Source: Diphasiastrum complanatum (lineage: Eukaryota; Streptophyta; Lycopodiopsida; Lycopodiales; Lycopodiaceae). Taken from it: DNA of 64,000 bases. The notes below the pieces were generated by a model that worked only from the letters and a program-made list of their open reading frames with translations, was not told the DNA's origin and searched no databases. The stretch covers positions 58,328,869-58,392,868 of the forward strand of contig CM055097.1 of the NCBI GenBank assembly GCA_029204225.1. The letters run 5' to 3'. Below, piece after piece: positions 23,092-32,320 of this stretch. The position numbers were made by a program, and so were the translations under genes. Position 1 is the first letter of the stretch; every line of letters starts with the position of its first letter.

Positions 23092-24173
23092 CAAATTTCC
23101 TTCTTTATAAGCAGAGAGGATTTCTTTTGAGTTTTTATATAAAATAGTACATTGGTTGGCAGTGAACAAAGCTCTATAGCCCTGATTTGTGATCTTGCTA
23201 ATAGACAAAAGGTTCTTTGTTAATTTGGATACATAAAGTACTCCATTAAGCTGCCTAGTGATGCCATCAGAGAACTGCAATTGAATAGACCCTAGGCCTT
23301 CAACTTGGTGTGAACTAGAGTCACCAAAGAAAATGTACTTTGATTCTGTAGCTGTGAGTGTAGAGAAGAGGTCCTTGCATGGGGTCATGTGCTGAGAAGC
23401 ACCTGAATCGAGATACCAGTCATGGGCATCTCTACTGGATTGATCTTGTACCATCAACGTCTTCTCTTCATCTTGAGATCTTTTGACTGTGTCAGAGTTC
23501 CCTTCTTGGTGCTGCTGCATCTTCTTCTTTGCTTCATTGTGCTTGAGGATGCGACAATCCTTGATGTCGTGGTTGGTTCTTTTGCAATATCTGCAAAATA
23601 GCTTGGTCTTGGACGATGAATGACTATACTGCTGTTGTTGTGATTGTGATGCTGCTGGTTGTTCTGCCTTTGTCTTCTTATCCTTGAAGCCTTTCTTCTT
23701 CTTGGATTGTTGCTTGTTTGAATAGAGTGCCATGGATTTGAAACTCGTAGATGTGGACAAGCTTTTCCTCTTGACTTCTTCATGCAACGAGCTTGCTGTT
23801 AATTTTTTGAGAGACAGCGCAGGGGTATTGCTCAGAAGCAACACTAAATTATCGTAGGAGGATGAAAGACTGGCAAGAAGAGATATGGTAGAGTCTTCTT
23901 CTGATGTAGGGGAACCTATTACAAGCCAATTGGTTCATCAGTTGTTTGAACTCGTTCATATGGTCGCCGATTGAGGTGCTTTCACTCATTCTGAGTGTTA
24001 GTACCTTCTTTCTCAAGAAGAGACGAGTCGAGATATCTGAGGTCTCGTAGATGTTGGTGAGTGTATCCCGTGCTTCTTTGGAAGTAGTGTAGTTGGACAC
24101 ATGAGCAATTTGAGTGTCTTTAAGTTTTAGAGATACAATGGCAAGAGTCTTGCCATCCTTGGCTTCCCAAGCT
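23092..24173 (-). pseudogene. A2 gag-protease, left (inverted) arm plus single-copy centre
   Basis: The minus strand carries A-family gag from AWEAKDGKTLAIVSLKL (24173 side) through the gag core, zinc knuckle CRYCKRTNHDIKDC and protease DWYLDSGASQHMT to CTILYKNSKEILSAY (23100 side). 23092-23927 is repeated on the other strand at 24174-25012, and 23928-24173 is the single-copy spacer. An extra A near 23922 shifts gag after NQLA; the opposite arm has the same change. Confidence 0.9.
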
Positions 24174-25012
24174 GGGCTTGTAATAGGTTCCCCTATATCA
24201 GAAGAAGACTCTAACATATCTCGTCTTGCCAGTCTTCCATCCTCCTACGATAATTTAGTGTTGCTTCTGAGCAATACCCTTGCGCTGTCTCTCCAAAAAT
24301 TAACAGCAAGCTCGTTGCATGAAAAAGTCAGGAGGAAAAGCTTGTCCACATCTACGAGTTTCAAATCCATGGCACTCTATTCAAACAAGCAACAATCCAA
24401 GAAGAAGAAAGGCTTCAAGGATAAGAAGACAAAGGCAGAACAACCAGCAGCATCACAATCACAACAACAGCAGTATAGTCATTCATCGTCCAAGACCAAG
24501 CTATTTTGCAGATATTGCAAAAAAACCAACCACGACATCAAGGATTGTCGCATCCTCAAGCACAATGAGGCAAAGAAGAAGATGCAACAGCACCAAGAAG
24601 GGAACTCTGACACAGTCAAAAGATCTCAAGATGAAGAGAAGACGCTGATGGTACAAGATCAATCCAGTAGAGATGCCCATGACTGGTATCTCGATTCAGG
24701 TGCTTCTCAGCACATGACGCCATACAAGGACCTCTTCTCTACACTCATAGCTACAGAATCAAAGTACATTTTCTTTGGTGACTCCAATTCACACCAAGTT
24801 GAAGGCCAAGGGTCTATTCAATTGCAGTTCTCTGATGGCATCACTAGGCAGCTTAATGGAATACTTTATGTATCCAAATTAACAAAGAACCTTTTGTCTA
24901 TTAGCAAGATCACAGATAAGGGCTATAGAGCTTTGTTCACTGCCAACCAATGTACTATTTTAGATTAAAAAACTCAAAAAAAATCCTCTCTGCTTATAAA
25001 GAAGAAAATTTG
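24174..25012 (+). pseudogene. A2 gag-protease, right arm
   Basis: The plus strand reads VIGSPISEED, the lysine-rich linker, CRYCKKTNHDIKDC, protease DWYLDSGASQHMT and NLLSISKIT to CTILD, then breaks (stop near 24966). It ends at ATTTG 25008-25012, where element B begins. A2 resumes in the same sense at 32321 (YILSHDVALSV). It is the inverted repeat of 23092-23927. Confidence 0.92.
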
Positions 25013-25141
25013 TGTGAAAGATTCAACTAGGAGAACAATAATAGTTCTTCCTATGTCAAGGAGCTCGAGAGCTCGAAGATGGGCGAAGAAAGAACGAACA
25101 AAAATTGTTCGATCGCCTACATATATAAAGATGTGTGTGCA

Positions 25142-26086
25142 ACATCGATGTCTGACACACACGAGGTGATCCTAGATTCAGGAGCCACCTCGCACTTCGT
25201 GAAATCAAGATGAATCATGTCTGATTTCAGAAGTGCAGATCTCTCAAGATTCATAGTTTTTAGAGATGGATCTAGACATCAAGTGAACGGTATTGGTTCA
25301 CTCTGGCTCAACACCAATGGCAGAGACAGACAACTCGAAGACATTTTGTTCGTGCCAACTCTACAGCAAGACTTGCTCTCTGTCGCAAGAATAGCAGATG
25401 TAGAGATGCGTGTGACGTTTTCTAACAAAGCATGCAACGTGATTGATGCCAGCACCAACACTCTCATTGTTCAAGGCAGAAGGAAGGGCAACCTATATCA
25501 TCTAAAGGTGCGCCTACCTGAAGATCAAATGCATCAGACCCATGACGACTCGCCAGACACTCTATGGCACAGAAGACTCTACCACATGAACTCAATGGCA
25601 CTCTACCAGGCAAGTCATCGTGGAGCAATAACAGGGGTCAACATCTCGCATGCAACCAGTTCGACCACCTGTGATGCATGTTTGAAAGGAAAGATGTCAC
25701 GCACACCATTCGTCAAAGACTCCTACAAAATGACAAAGATTCTGGAGCTGGTGCACTCTAACATCTGCGGTCCATTCAACGTGATCTCAGTAGGAGGTTC
25801 AAAATATTATATAACCTTCATTGATGATTATAGCAAGTTTGCCAGAGTGTATTTTATTCAGAATAAATCTGAAGCACTTGATAAATTCACAGAATATGTG
25901 AATTGGACTGAGAGATGCACATGCAGCAAGGTGAAGCAGATCAGAACAGATCGAGGTGGCGAATATATCTCGAATCGCTTCACTGACTTCTGCAATGATC
26001 GTGGCATCATGCACAGAACAACTGCATCCTACACACCGCAGCACAATGGTGTTGCTGAACGAAAGAACGAGACCCTGATGGAAGTT
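25142..26086 (+). pseudogene. Copia C protease-integrase fragment
   Basis: Protease motif EVILDSGATSHFV (from 25171), then a stop at 25212; open again from 25217 through LFVPTLQQDLLSVARIADVE, pre-integrase LWHRRLYHMNSMAL, CDACLKGKMSRTPF, LVHSNICGPF, YYITFIDDYSKFARVYF, IRTDRGGEYIS and HNGVAERKNETLME. D,D,E residues present. The frame runs into LTR-like sequence of D at about 26087. 5' part (LTR, gag) missing. Confidence 0.9.
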
Positions 26087-27608
26087 TTGGCCTCTTATTG
26101 ACAATTTACCAAAATATGACTAAACTACACTAAACTAGTTGAAATCTCTCACACTCCCTCTTCAACTAGTTTTGGCATAGTTTTGACAATAGAACTTTGA
26201 TCCAACTTTAGAGTGATCTCCATCCTGAGTATAGATCTCCTTTCTAAGGTTCTAAAGTATCTTTCATAATTGATATAGAGAATAGTGTCCAAATTGGATG
26301 CTTCACTATCTCTTACATCAATTTTACACATCAAAATATAACTAGAACATGAACAACCAAATAGGATGTGAATGAAATGATTCCTCCATGTTTCAAAGTT
26401 TGAACTCTCTGGAAAATTACAGCAACCAAACAATAAATGTGAGTGATGACCATTTGCTTGCTTGTCTCCTCCAAGTTTGTCCTTTCTTGATATGTCTCCA
26501 CCATAAAACTCCATGAATGAGCCTCCATCTCCATCTTGCCACAAGAAACCATCAAACCTTGGAAATCCATGAGTAGGTGAGTACATAAATGATGCAAATC
26601 CAGCACCACGTGACTCCATAAACCAAATAGATTTCACTAGTCCATCTTCAAGATCTACTTGACACAAGAAAATGACCATGAATTCACCAAAAATTGACAA
26701 TCTCCAAGTATTGGCATCAAGTAACTCAACACTTGAGAACTTGATCATGCATGAGTGATATAATGAACCTCCAATAGCTTCATTTCCATCAATAAAACCA
26801 GCCAAGAATGCTAGTACAACTCCAACAATAAGATATTGCAAGACAATGTAGCTAGTTTGTCCATATCTTGACAATTTGCACACATCCACATGAAATAGCT
26901 CAAACATGAGATAGAACAAGTAAAATTGAACAACACTTCCTTGCTGCTCCTTTGACCTTACTTGAGTCTTTAATAAGTTGCAAAAACAGATCCATAACAT
27001 CTTTGCCAAATACCTCTCCTTTGATGCTCTTGACTAGCTCCAAATTGCCAAGTTCCTTTTTGCCTTGTTGAAGCCCTTTGAGACCAACCTCTTGATCTTC
27101 CTCTTGACCATCAAAGTCATTGAACAAACTTTGTTTTCCATATCCATTACTTGCTTTTCCAGTATGAAAAACATGAGAACCAATATCCACTTGCATAGCA
27201 TCATCTATACAAGAAAATTCTCCAAAACATGTGAGTAAAGCAAATTGCCCCTTTCTAAGATTGATACACACTCAAATGAAGTCCAGTAACCTCACAAACT
27301 AGAGATCCAATCAAAATTAGGGTTTTGACAAAATCACAAAAAATTGAATATCTCAAATTCTACATGCAATTTCTAGAAACTTGATATATCTTCTTGCAGC
27401 CTCCAATGAGACCTTCCTAATGCACCAAAAATCATCTAATTTCAGTAAGCCAAGTGTGAAATCGGAATTGATCAAGTATATAACCCTATATTGAGTTTTG
27501 ACCTACAAAAGGTCCAATCTACATATGCAAAAATGCTGATTTTTGAGTAGAAATCAATCTAGACCAAAATATGACTAAACTAGACTAAACTAGTTAAAAT
27601 CTCTCACA
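26087..27608 (-). mobile_element. Non-autonomous LTR element D, inserted in C
   Basis: On the minus strand a 5' LTR starts TGTGAGAGATTTTAACTAG at 27608. The 3' LTR starts TGTGAGAGATTTCAACTAG at about 26155, just after the purine tract GAAGAGGGAG, and is cut at about 26087. The LTR opening resembles that of B. Between them is no integrase or RT, only a long open frame (27009-26149). C resumes at 27609. I could not find a clean target duplication, and C lacks its whole RT across this gap, so a deletion accompanied or followed the insertion. Confidence 0.75.
26149..27009 (-). CDS. 286-residue open frame of element D, unknown function
   Basis: Uninterrupted in element sense and ending at the polypurine tract (KLVEEGV). 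No copia domain is recognisable except the last residues before the LTR. It has a hydrophobic stretch (YLIVGVVLAFLAGFI, about residues 59-73) and a cysteine-rich part (HHSHLLFGCCNFPESSNFETW). The C-terminal third matches element B (31099-31455, +) closely, and a part (CKIDVRDSEASNLDT) matches element H (CKLLMRISEAFKVDT). It may be coding, or simply stop-poor spacer of a large LTR derivative; no function is assigned. Confidence 0.45.
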   Translation of the reverse strand: MAKMLWICFCNLLKTQVRSKEQQGSVVQFYLFYLMFELFHVDVCKLSRYGQTSYIVLQYLIVGVVLAFLAGFIDGNEAIGGSLYHSCMIKFSSVELLDANTWRLSIFGEFMVIFLCQVDLEDGLVKSIWFMESRGAGFASFMYSPTHGFPRFDGFLWQDGDGGSFMEFYGGDISRKDKLGGDKQANGHHSHLLFGCCNFPESSNFETWRNHFIHILFGCSCSSYILMCKIDVRDSEASNLDTILYINYERYFRTLERRSILRMEITLKLDQSSIVKTMPKLVEEGV

Positions 27609-27809
27609 TGTTCCACTCAAGAACGAAGCACATTGCAATCAAGTATCACTTGATCAGGGATCTGATTGAAAGGAAGATGATGCAGACCACCTTCATAGGA
27701 ACGAAAGATATGGTTGCTGACATCTTCACTAAAGCTCTAGACAAAGGGTTCTTTGAGAGGCAAAGGAGCAGTCTCGGGATCATAAAGCTACCATGCTTTG
27801 AGAGGGAGC
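27609..27809 (+). pseudogene. Copia C RNase H tail
   Basis: Reads FHSRTKHIAIKYHLIRDLIE then VADIFTKALDKGFFERQRSSLG, the end of a copia polyprotein, up to the purine tract GAGAGGGAGC just before the LTR at 27810. RT and most of RNase H are gone. Confidence 0.9.
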
Positions 27810-28811
27810 TGAAGAAACAAAGTGTTTTCTGATTACAAAGCCTTGCTAGCTTTCATCCCTTCACTTGACGAAGATGTTCATGAACTCGAACATCTGGAGA
27901 CACAAAACACGAAGAGTTTCGCGAACACGGAAGTCAACGAAGATGAAGACGAACGGTTCACGAACACGAAGGATCCACGAACGAGATTCCTTTGCGGTCC
28001 AGTAAGAGAAAAAGACAGTTGAGGTAAATGAAACCAACGGTGGAAACAAAACCCGTTCTGTCCTCACGCTCCAAGGAGTACCACCAGAGATCACGCAAGT
28101 ACCCAGAAGTACAGAGATCTGACCTGATGGAATGACATCAACAGATACTTCCTAGGTCATGGCTAATCTGCCACTCTTGTAATTTTCTGATTAGTTGTAG
28201 ATGTATAATCACTCTAATCTTAGGTTTACATAGAGAGACCGTACTTATTGGATAATACTTGGCATATATCAGAACATGATACACCGAGTGTAACTAAGAG
28301 AAGAGACACCGAAGAAGTCTGATGCTAGTAAGCAATCAAGATGAACACAGACAAAAGCTCCGCCTACGTGCGAGAAGATAATTCTGTCTAGGATCAGAAG
28401 ATCCAATTGTCCGCTAGTGAAGCGAGACTACTACTCGTGAGAGAACCGTGCTTCTCTCACGCCAACGCACTGCGTGGATTTGCATGCAGTGCCCTGAAGA
28501 AATCAGAGAAAATCAATATAGATTATTTTCTAGCTGTGTCTGATCTTGGATGTTGAATGCTTATGCTGTTTATTTCATATGTCTGAGTTTTCTTGTTCCC
28601 TTTGAATTCCGCACCTTGGTTGAAATTAAGTCGAATGTTGTATTAATTTTATGAACGTAGATGAGTAGTAACTGACTACTCTCTAGAGGATTGTAGGAGT
28701 GTTTCAGCTGGCAGTGCCCAACGAACGCATCTGAACTCCATCCGAATCTTGAAAGAGAGTCGTGACTGTTACGTGAATTTTCTCTCCTAGATTCATTAGT
28801 GGTATTAGATC
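27810..28811 (+). repeat. C-family LTR (27810-28798) followed by a PBS
   Basis: Starts TGAAGAAACAAAGTG and ends GATTCATTA, 989 bp. The same LTR stands alone at 41041-42076. A polypurine tract precedes it, as for a 3' LTR, yet it is followed by TGGTATTAGATC (28800-28811), a PBS with two changes, as for a 5' LTR. It is therefore shared between two internal regions; only about 70 bp of the second one seems to remain. Confidence 0.85.
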
Positions 28812-28879
28812 ATCTCACGATTCTCATCAGTTATGAAGGAGGAAATCAGATCTATCAATGGTTTGGTGAAGATATCAAG

Positions 28880-29407
28880 TCTAGAGCATGCCAGAGAGGA
28901 TTCTACATCAAAATCGAGTTTTTGGCTATTGTAGATTGGATCTTTTGTAGATCAAAACACTATATATGTCAATATACTTGATCAATTCCTATTTTTGAAC
29001 TCACATACTAGATTTGGCCGATTTTTGGATCATTGGATTAGCCTAAGTGGTGGCTTATAGATTGCATATCAAATTTTTAGCATTTGCATGTAGATTTGGA
29101 ATAGTCAATTTTTTGTGATTTTGTCAAAACCCTAATTTTGATTGGATCTCTAGATAGTGAGGTTGTTGGACTTCATTTGAGTGTGTTTTAATCTTAGGAA
29201 GTGGCCAAAGTCATTAGATTGAGGATAGATCATAGATTGATCAAGATTCCATGATTCTATTTGTTGATTTGCTTAGATAAGTGCTAGAAGAGAATTTGTG
29301 AGATAGTTTCAAATCTTGGTGATTTCTTTTGAAAGCATTTGTTGTTGTTCAAAGGAGTGCTTTGTGCATTGAAATAGGTTGAAAGAGAGGATCAAGTCAT
29401 TGCTACA
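28880..29407 (+). other. Element B leader
   Basis: Non-coding. The part around 29100-29190 (CCCTAATTTTGATTGGATCTCTAG and on) matches the minus strand of D at about 27345-27270, showing that B and D share a 5' region. It precedes the gag ATG at 29408. Confidence 0.65.
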
Positions 29408-30626
29408 TGGCAACCTCAATTGGAGTCATGTTGGAAGCCAATGATAGGCTTAACTCAAGTAACTATTCATTGTGGAAAGTGTGATGGAGTCACTTCTTGA
29501 GATGAATGATGTTTTGGATATTGTTGTAGGTTTGGAGGAGAGACCAGAAACACAACAAGATCAAATGAGGTATGACAAGAGGGCCAAGAAGGCTCTACAC
29601 ATGATAAAGATGAATGTTACCAATGAACTTCTCAAGGAAGTTGGTAAGTGCACATCATCTTTGGAATCTTGGAATTCACTGAAGAAGCTTTATGAATCCA
29701 AGTCTACTTCTAGAGTGTTGACTCTAAGAAGACAAATCTTTTCTTGTTTGCAAAAGAATGAAGAAAGTCCAAGTACTTTTGTTTTGAGAATGAAAGCATT
29801 GAATGATGAGTTAGCTTGCATAGATGAAAGCATTAAGGAAGGAGAGCTTATTCAAGTGATTCTTAATGGCTTGTTGGATGCTCATGCTAACATTGTTCAA
29901 AGTATTGCTATTCAAAAGACTTTAACAAGTTTGATGGATCTTCAAGAGATCTTAATCAATGAGGAATATAGGCTTCAAGCAAGAGGTGGATCTACATCGA
30001 CACTTCAAGAGAATGCTATGTTCACAAAGGGCAAATTCAAGGGCAAAACCAAAAGCAAGTGGTCTAAAGGGCAAGATCAAGTGGATGCTTCTTCAAGTGG
30101 CAAAAAGAAGGATAGATCAAAGCTCAAGTGCTTCTATTGTGGCATCAAAGGACACTTTGCAAGTGAGTGCTACAAGAAGAAGAGAGATCAAGGAGACAAG
30201 CAAGGTAATCTTACTCTTGATGAGGATGGTTTGGATGTGCAAGATGCAAATGATGATGCTTTTGTGATGTCTTCATGTATGCTTGCTAATGATGGAGATC
30301 TAGATCCTTGGTGGATTGATAGTGGAGCAAGTTCACACATGACCTTTCACAAAGAGTATTTCACTTCTTTGTTGGCATATGGAGATGACAAGAGGGTGAT
30401 CTAAACGACCAATGATAGTGAGTGTGCAATCAAAGGAATTGGCACAATTCCTATTTCTCTCTCTACAAATAGGAATGTTAATTTGGAGGATGTCTTGTTT
30501 ATTCCATCTATTACCAAGAATTTGCTTAGTGTGAGTCAAATGCTAAGTAAGGGCCTCAAGGTGGAGTTTGATGGAGATGCTTGTTTGATCAAAAGGAAGG
30601 ATAAAGAAGGGTCTACATTAAGGAAA
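29408..30626 (+). pseudogene. Element B gag and protease
   Basis: Starts at ATG 29408 (MATSIGVMLEANDRLNSSNY). A small indel near 29480 puts the rest in another frame (ESLLEMNDVLDIVVGLEERP from 29484). The gag core includes SRVLTLRRQIFSCLQ and ELACIDESIKEGELIQVILN; the CCHC knuckle is CFYCGIKGHFASEC (about 30131-30172). Protease follows: WWIDSGASSHMTF near 30312. A TAA at 30402 interrupts; reading continues (GIGTIPISL, LEDVLFIPSITKNLLSVSQM) to about 30626, where a repeat of gag begins. Confidence 0.88.
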
Positions 30627-31098
30627 AAAGTATTAAGGAAGGAGAGCTTATTCAAGTGATTCTTAATGGCTTGTTGGATGCTCATGCTAACATTGTTCAA
30701 AGTATTTCTATTCAAAGGAATTTTCCAAGTTTGATGGATCTTCAAGAGATCTTGATCAATGAGGAATATAGGCTTCAAGCAAGAGGTGGATCTACATCGA
30801 CACTTCAAGAGGATGCTATGTTCACAAAGGGAAAATTCAAGGGCAAAACCAAAAGTAAGTGGTCTAAAGGGTAAGATCAAGTGGATGCTTCTTCAAGTGG
30901 CAAAAAGAAGGATAGATCAAAGCTCAAGTGCTTCTATTGTGACATCAAAGGACACTTTGCAAGTAAGTGCTACAAGAAGAAGAGAGATCAAGGAGACAAG
31001 CAAGGTAATCGTACTCTTGATGAGGATGGTTTGGATGTTCAAGATGCAAATGATGATGCTTTTGTGATGTCTTCATGTATGATTGCTAATGAGATGTA
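30627..31098 (+). repeat. Internal duplication of the B gag/zinc-knuckle segment
   Basis: Repeats about 29830-30300 in direct orientation with roughly a dozen or more differences, including the knuckle (CFYCDIKGHFASKC; the last cysteine spacing is kept). It begins within the protease region and ends at the start of the unrecognised block. A stop at 30872 breaks the second copy. Confidence 0.92.
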
Positions 31099-31665
31099 GA
31101 TGGAGGCTCATTCATGGAGTATCATGGTGAATACATGGCAACAAAGGACAAAGAAGGAGGAGACATGCAAACAAATGTTGATCACTCACATTTATTGTTT
31201 GTTTGCTGTATTTTTCCAGAGAGTTCAGAGTTGAAAGCATGGTGGAATCATTTCATTTATATTCTATTTGATTCTTCATGTTCTAGTGACATTTTGACAT
31301 GTAAAATTGATGTAAGAAATAGTGAAGCATCCCAAGTGGACACTATTCTCTGTATCAATTATGGTTGTTTCTATTTTGAGCATTACATGATCATTGAAAG
31401 ACAATCTATTCTTAGGAAGAAGATTATTCTTATGACGGATCAAAGTTCTATTGTCAAAAACTATGCTAGGAGCAAGCATATTGAGATACAATATCATTTT
31501 GTGAGGGAGCAAGTCATTGCAAAGGAGGTGGAGCTTCAACATGTGTCTTCAAGGGAATGTGTAGTTGATATCTTCACCAAAGCATTGGGAAAATACTTGT
31601 TCATGAAGCATAGGACTTCACTTGGAGTGCTATCAAAGTCTATGCTAAAACTAGTTGAAGAGGGA
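31099..31665 (+). pseudogene. Element B unrecognised block and RNase H tail
   Basis: The open frame at 31114-31671 reads MEYHGEYMATKDKEGG at its start. Residues up to about 115 match D (HSHLLFVCCIFPESSE, CKIDVRNSEASQVDT, DQSSIVK). From about 118 it becomes an ordinary copia RNase H tail (RSKHIEIQYHFVREQV, then VVDIFTKALGKYLFMKHRTS) and ends at the purine tract GAAGAGGGAG. So an unknown segment of about 350 bp has replaced integrase, RT and most of RNase H. Confidence 0.7.
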
Positions 31666-31666
31666 G

Positions 31667-32315
31667 TGTGAAAGATTCAACTAGTTTCATCACATTTTGC
31701 TATATTTCCATATTTGGCATATTGAGGCCAAAACTTGCTTTAAACTTAGAGGTTGACTTTTCAAAGTTCATTAGTCTAAATTTCATTTGAATAAACACTT
31801 TTTGAAAGTGTGGGAAAGTTAGATGTGAGTTTGAGTAGATTCAAATTTGAATAATTGGGTACATTGAATCTAGACCCAAAATTAGTAGGGTTAGCATTTT
31901 GGTGGGAAAGCCAACTGGCCAAATAGGGTTTGGACCTGTTATAAAAGGATGTAACTCGTGGAGAGAGCTATCTTCTCTCTTGTCTATCTCATTTCATGCT
32001 TATACATGGTTCTCTTGGGTTCTACTATCCATTGGTGCACTATCTTGGTGATTGCTTGCAATTCTATGTGTAGAATGATCTATATTTGCTATTTTTGGAT
32101 CCACACGTGTGAAATACAGTAGCTTGCTGGTTTTGTACGGACAACAACAATAACTTTTCATTTCATTCAAGTTTGATCAAGTTCTATTAGTGTTTGCATC
32201 TCATCTTGTGTGTAGATGCTGATTTTTTTACATTGGTGAGATTGGTAGTGTATTTCTCTTTCTAACCAAAGATCATTCAAGTAGATTGGATCTTAAGGAT
32301 CTAAAATCTCTCACA
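31667..32315 (+). repeat. 3' LTR of element B, 649 bp
   Basis: Begins TGTGAAAGATTCAACTAG after a purine tract and ends AATCTCTCACA before the ATTTG target duplication. A TATA-like TTATAAAAGG lies near 31940. It contains CCACACGTGTGAAA near 32101, also seen in the H LTR. Confidence 0.93.
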
Positions 32316-32320
32316 ATTTG

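Larger units (their letters stand above)
25013..32315 (+). mobile_element. Copia-type element B inserted in A2, itself host to C and D
   Basis: TSD ATTTG at 25008-25012 and 32316-32320 brackets B, and A2 reads continuously across the gap. The LTR terminal sequence TGTGAAAGATTCAACTAG is present at 25013-25030 and at 31667. The 3' LTR is 31667-32315 and ends TCTCACA. B's own 5' LTR is lost beyond 18 bp; C and D sequence occupies 25031 to about 28880. Remaining B internal sequence: leader, gag, protease, a duplicated gag block, an unrecognised block and an RNase H tail. Integrase and RT are absent, so B depends on helper elements. Confidence 0.88.

Noticed and set aside
24319-24648. 109-residue frame rich in Arg/His/Asn, also at 23454-23783 and 2285-2578
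   Set aside because: Out-of-frame shadow of the copia gag tail and zinc knuckle; it recurs only because the element recurs.
29959-30267. 102-residue frame, repeated at 30759-31067
   Set aside because: Shadow frame of element B gag, duplicated along with it.
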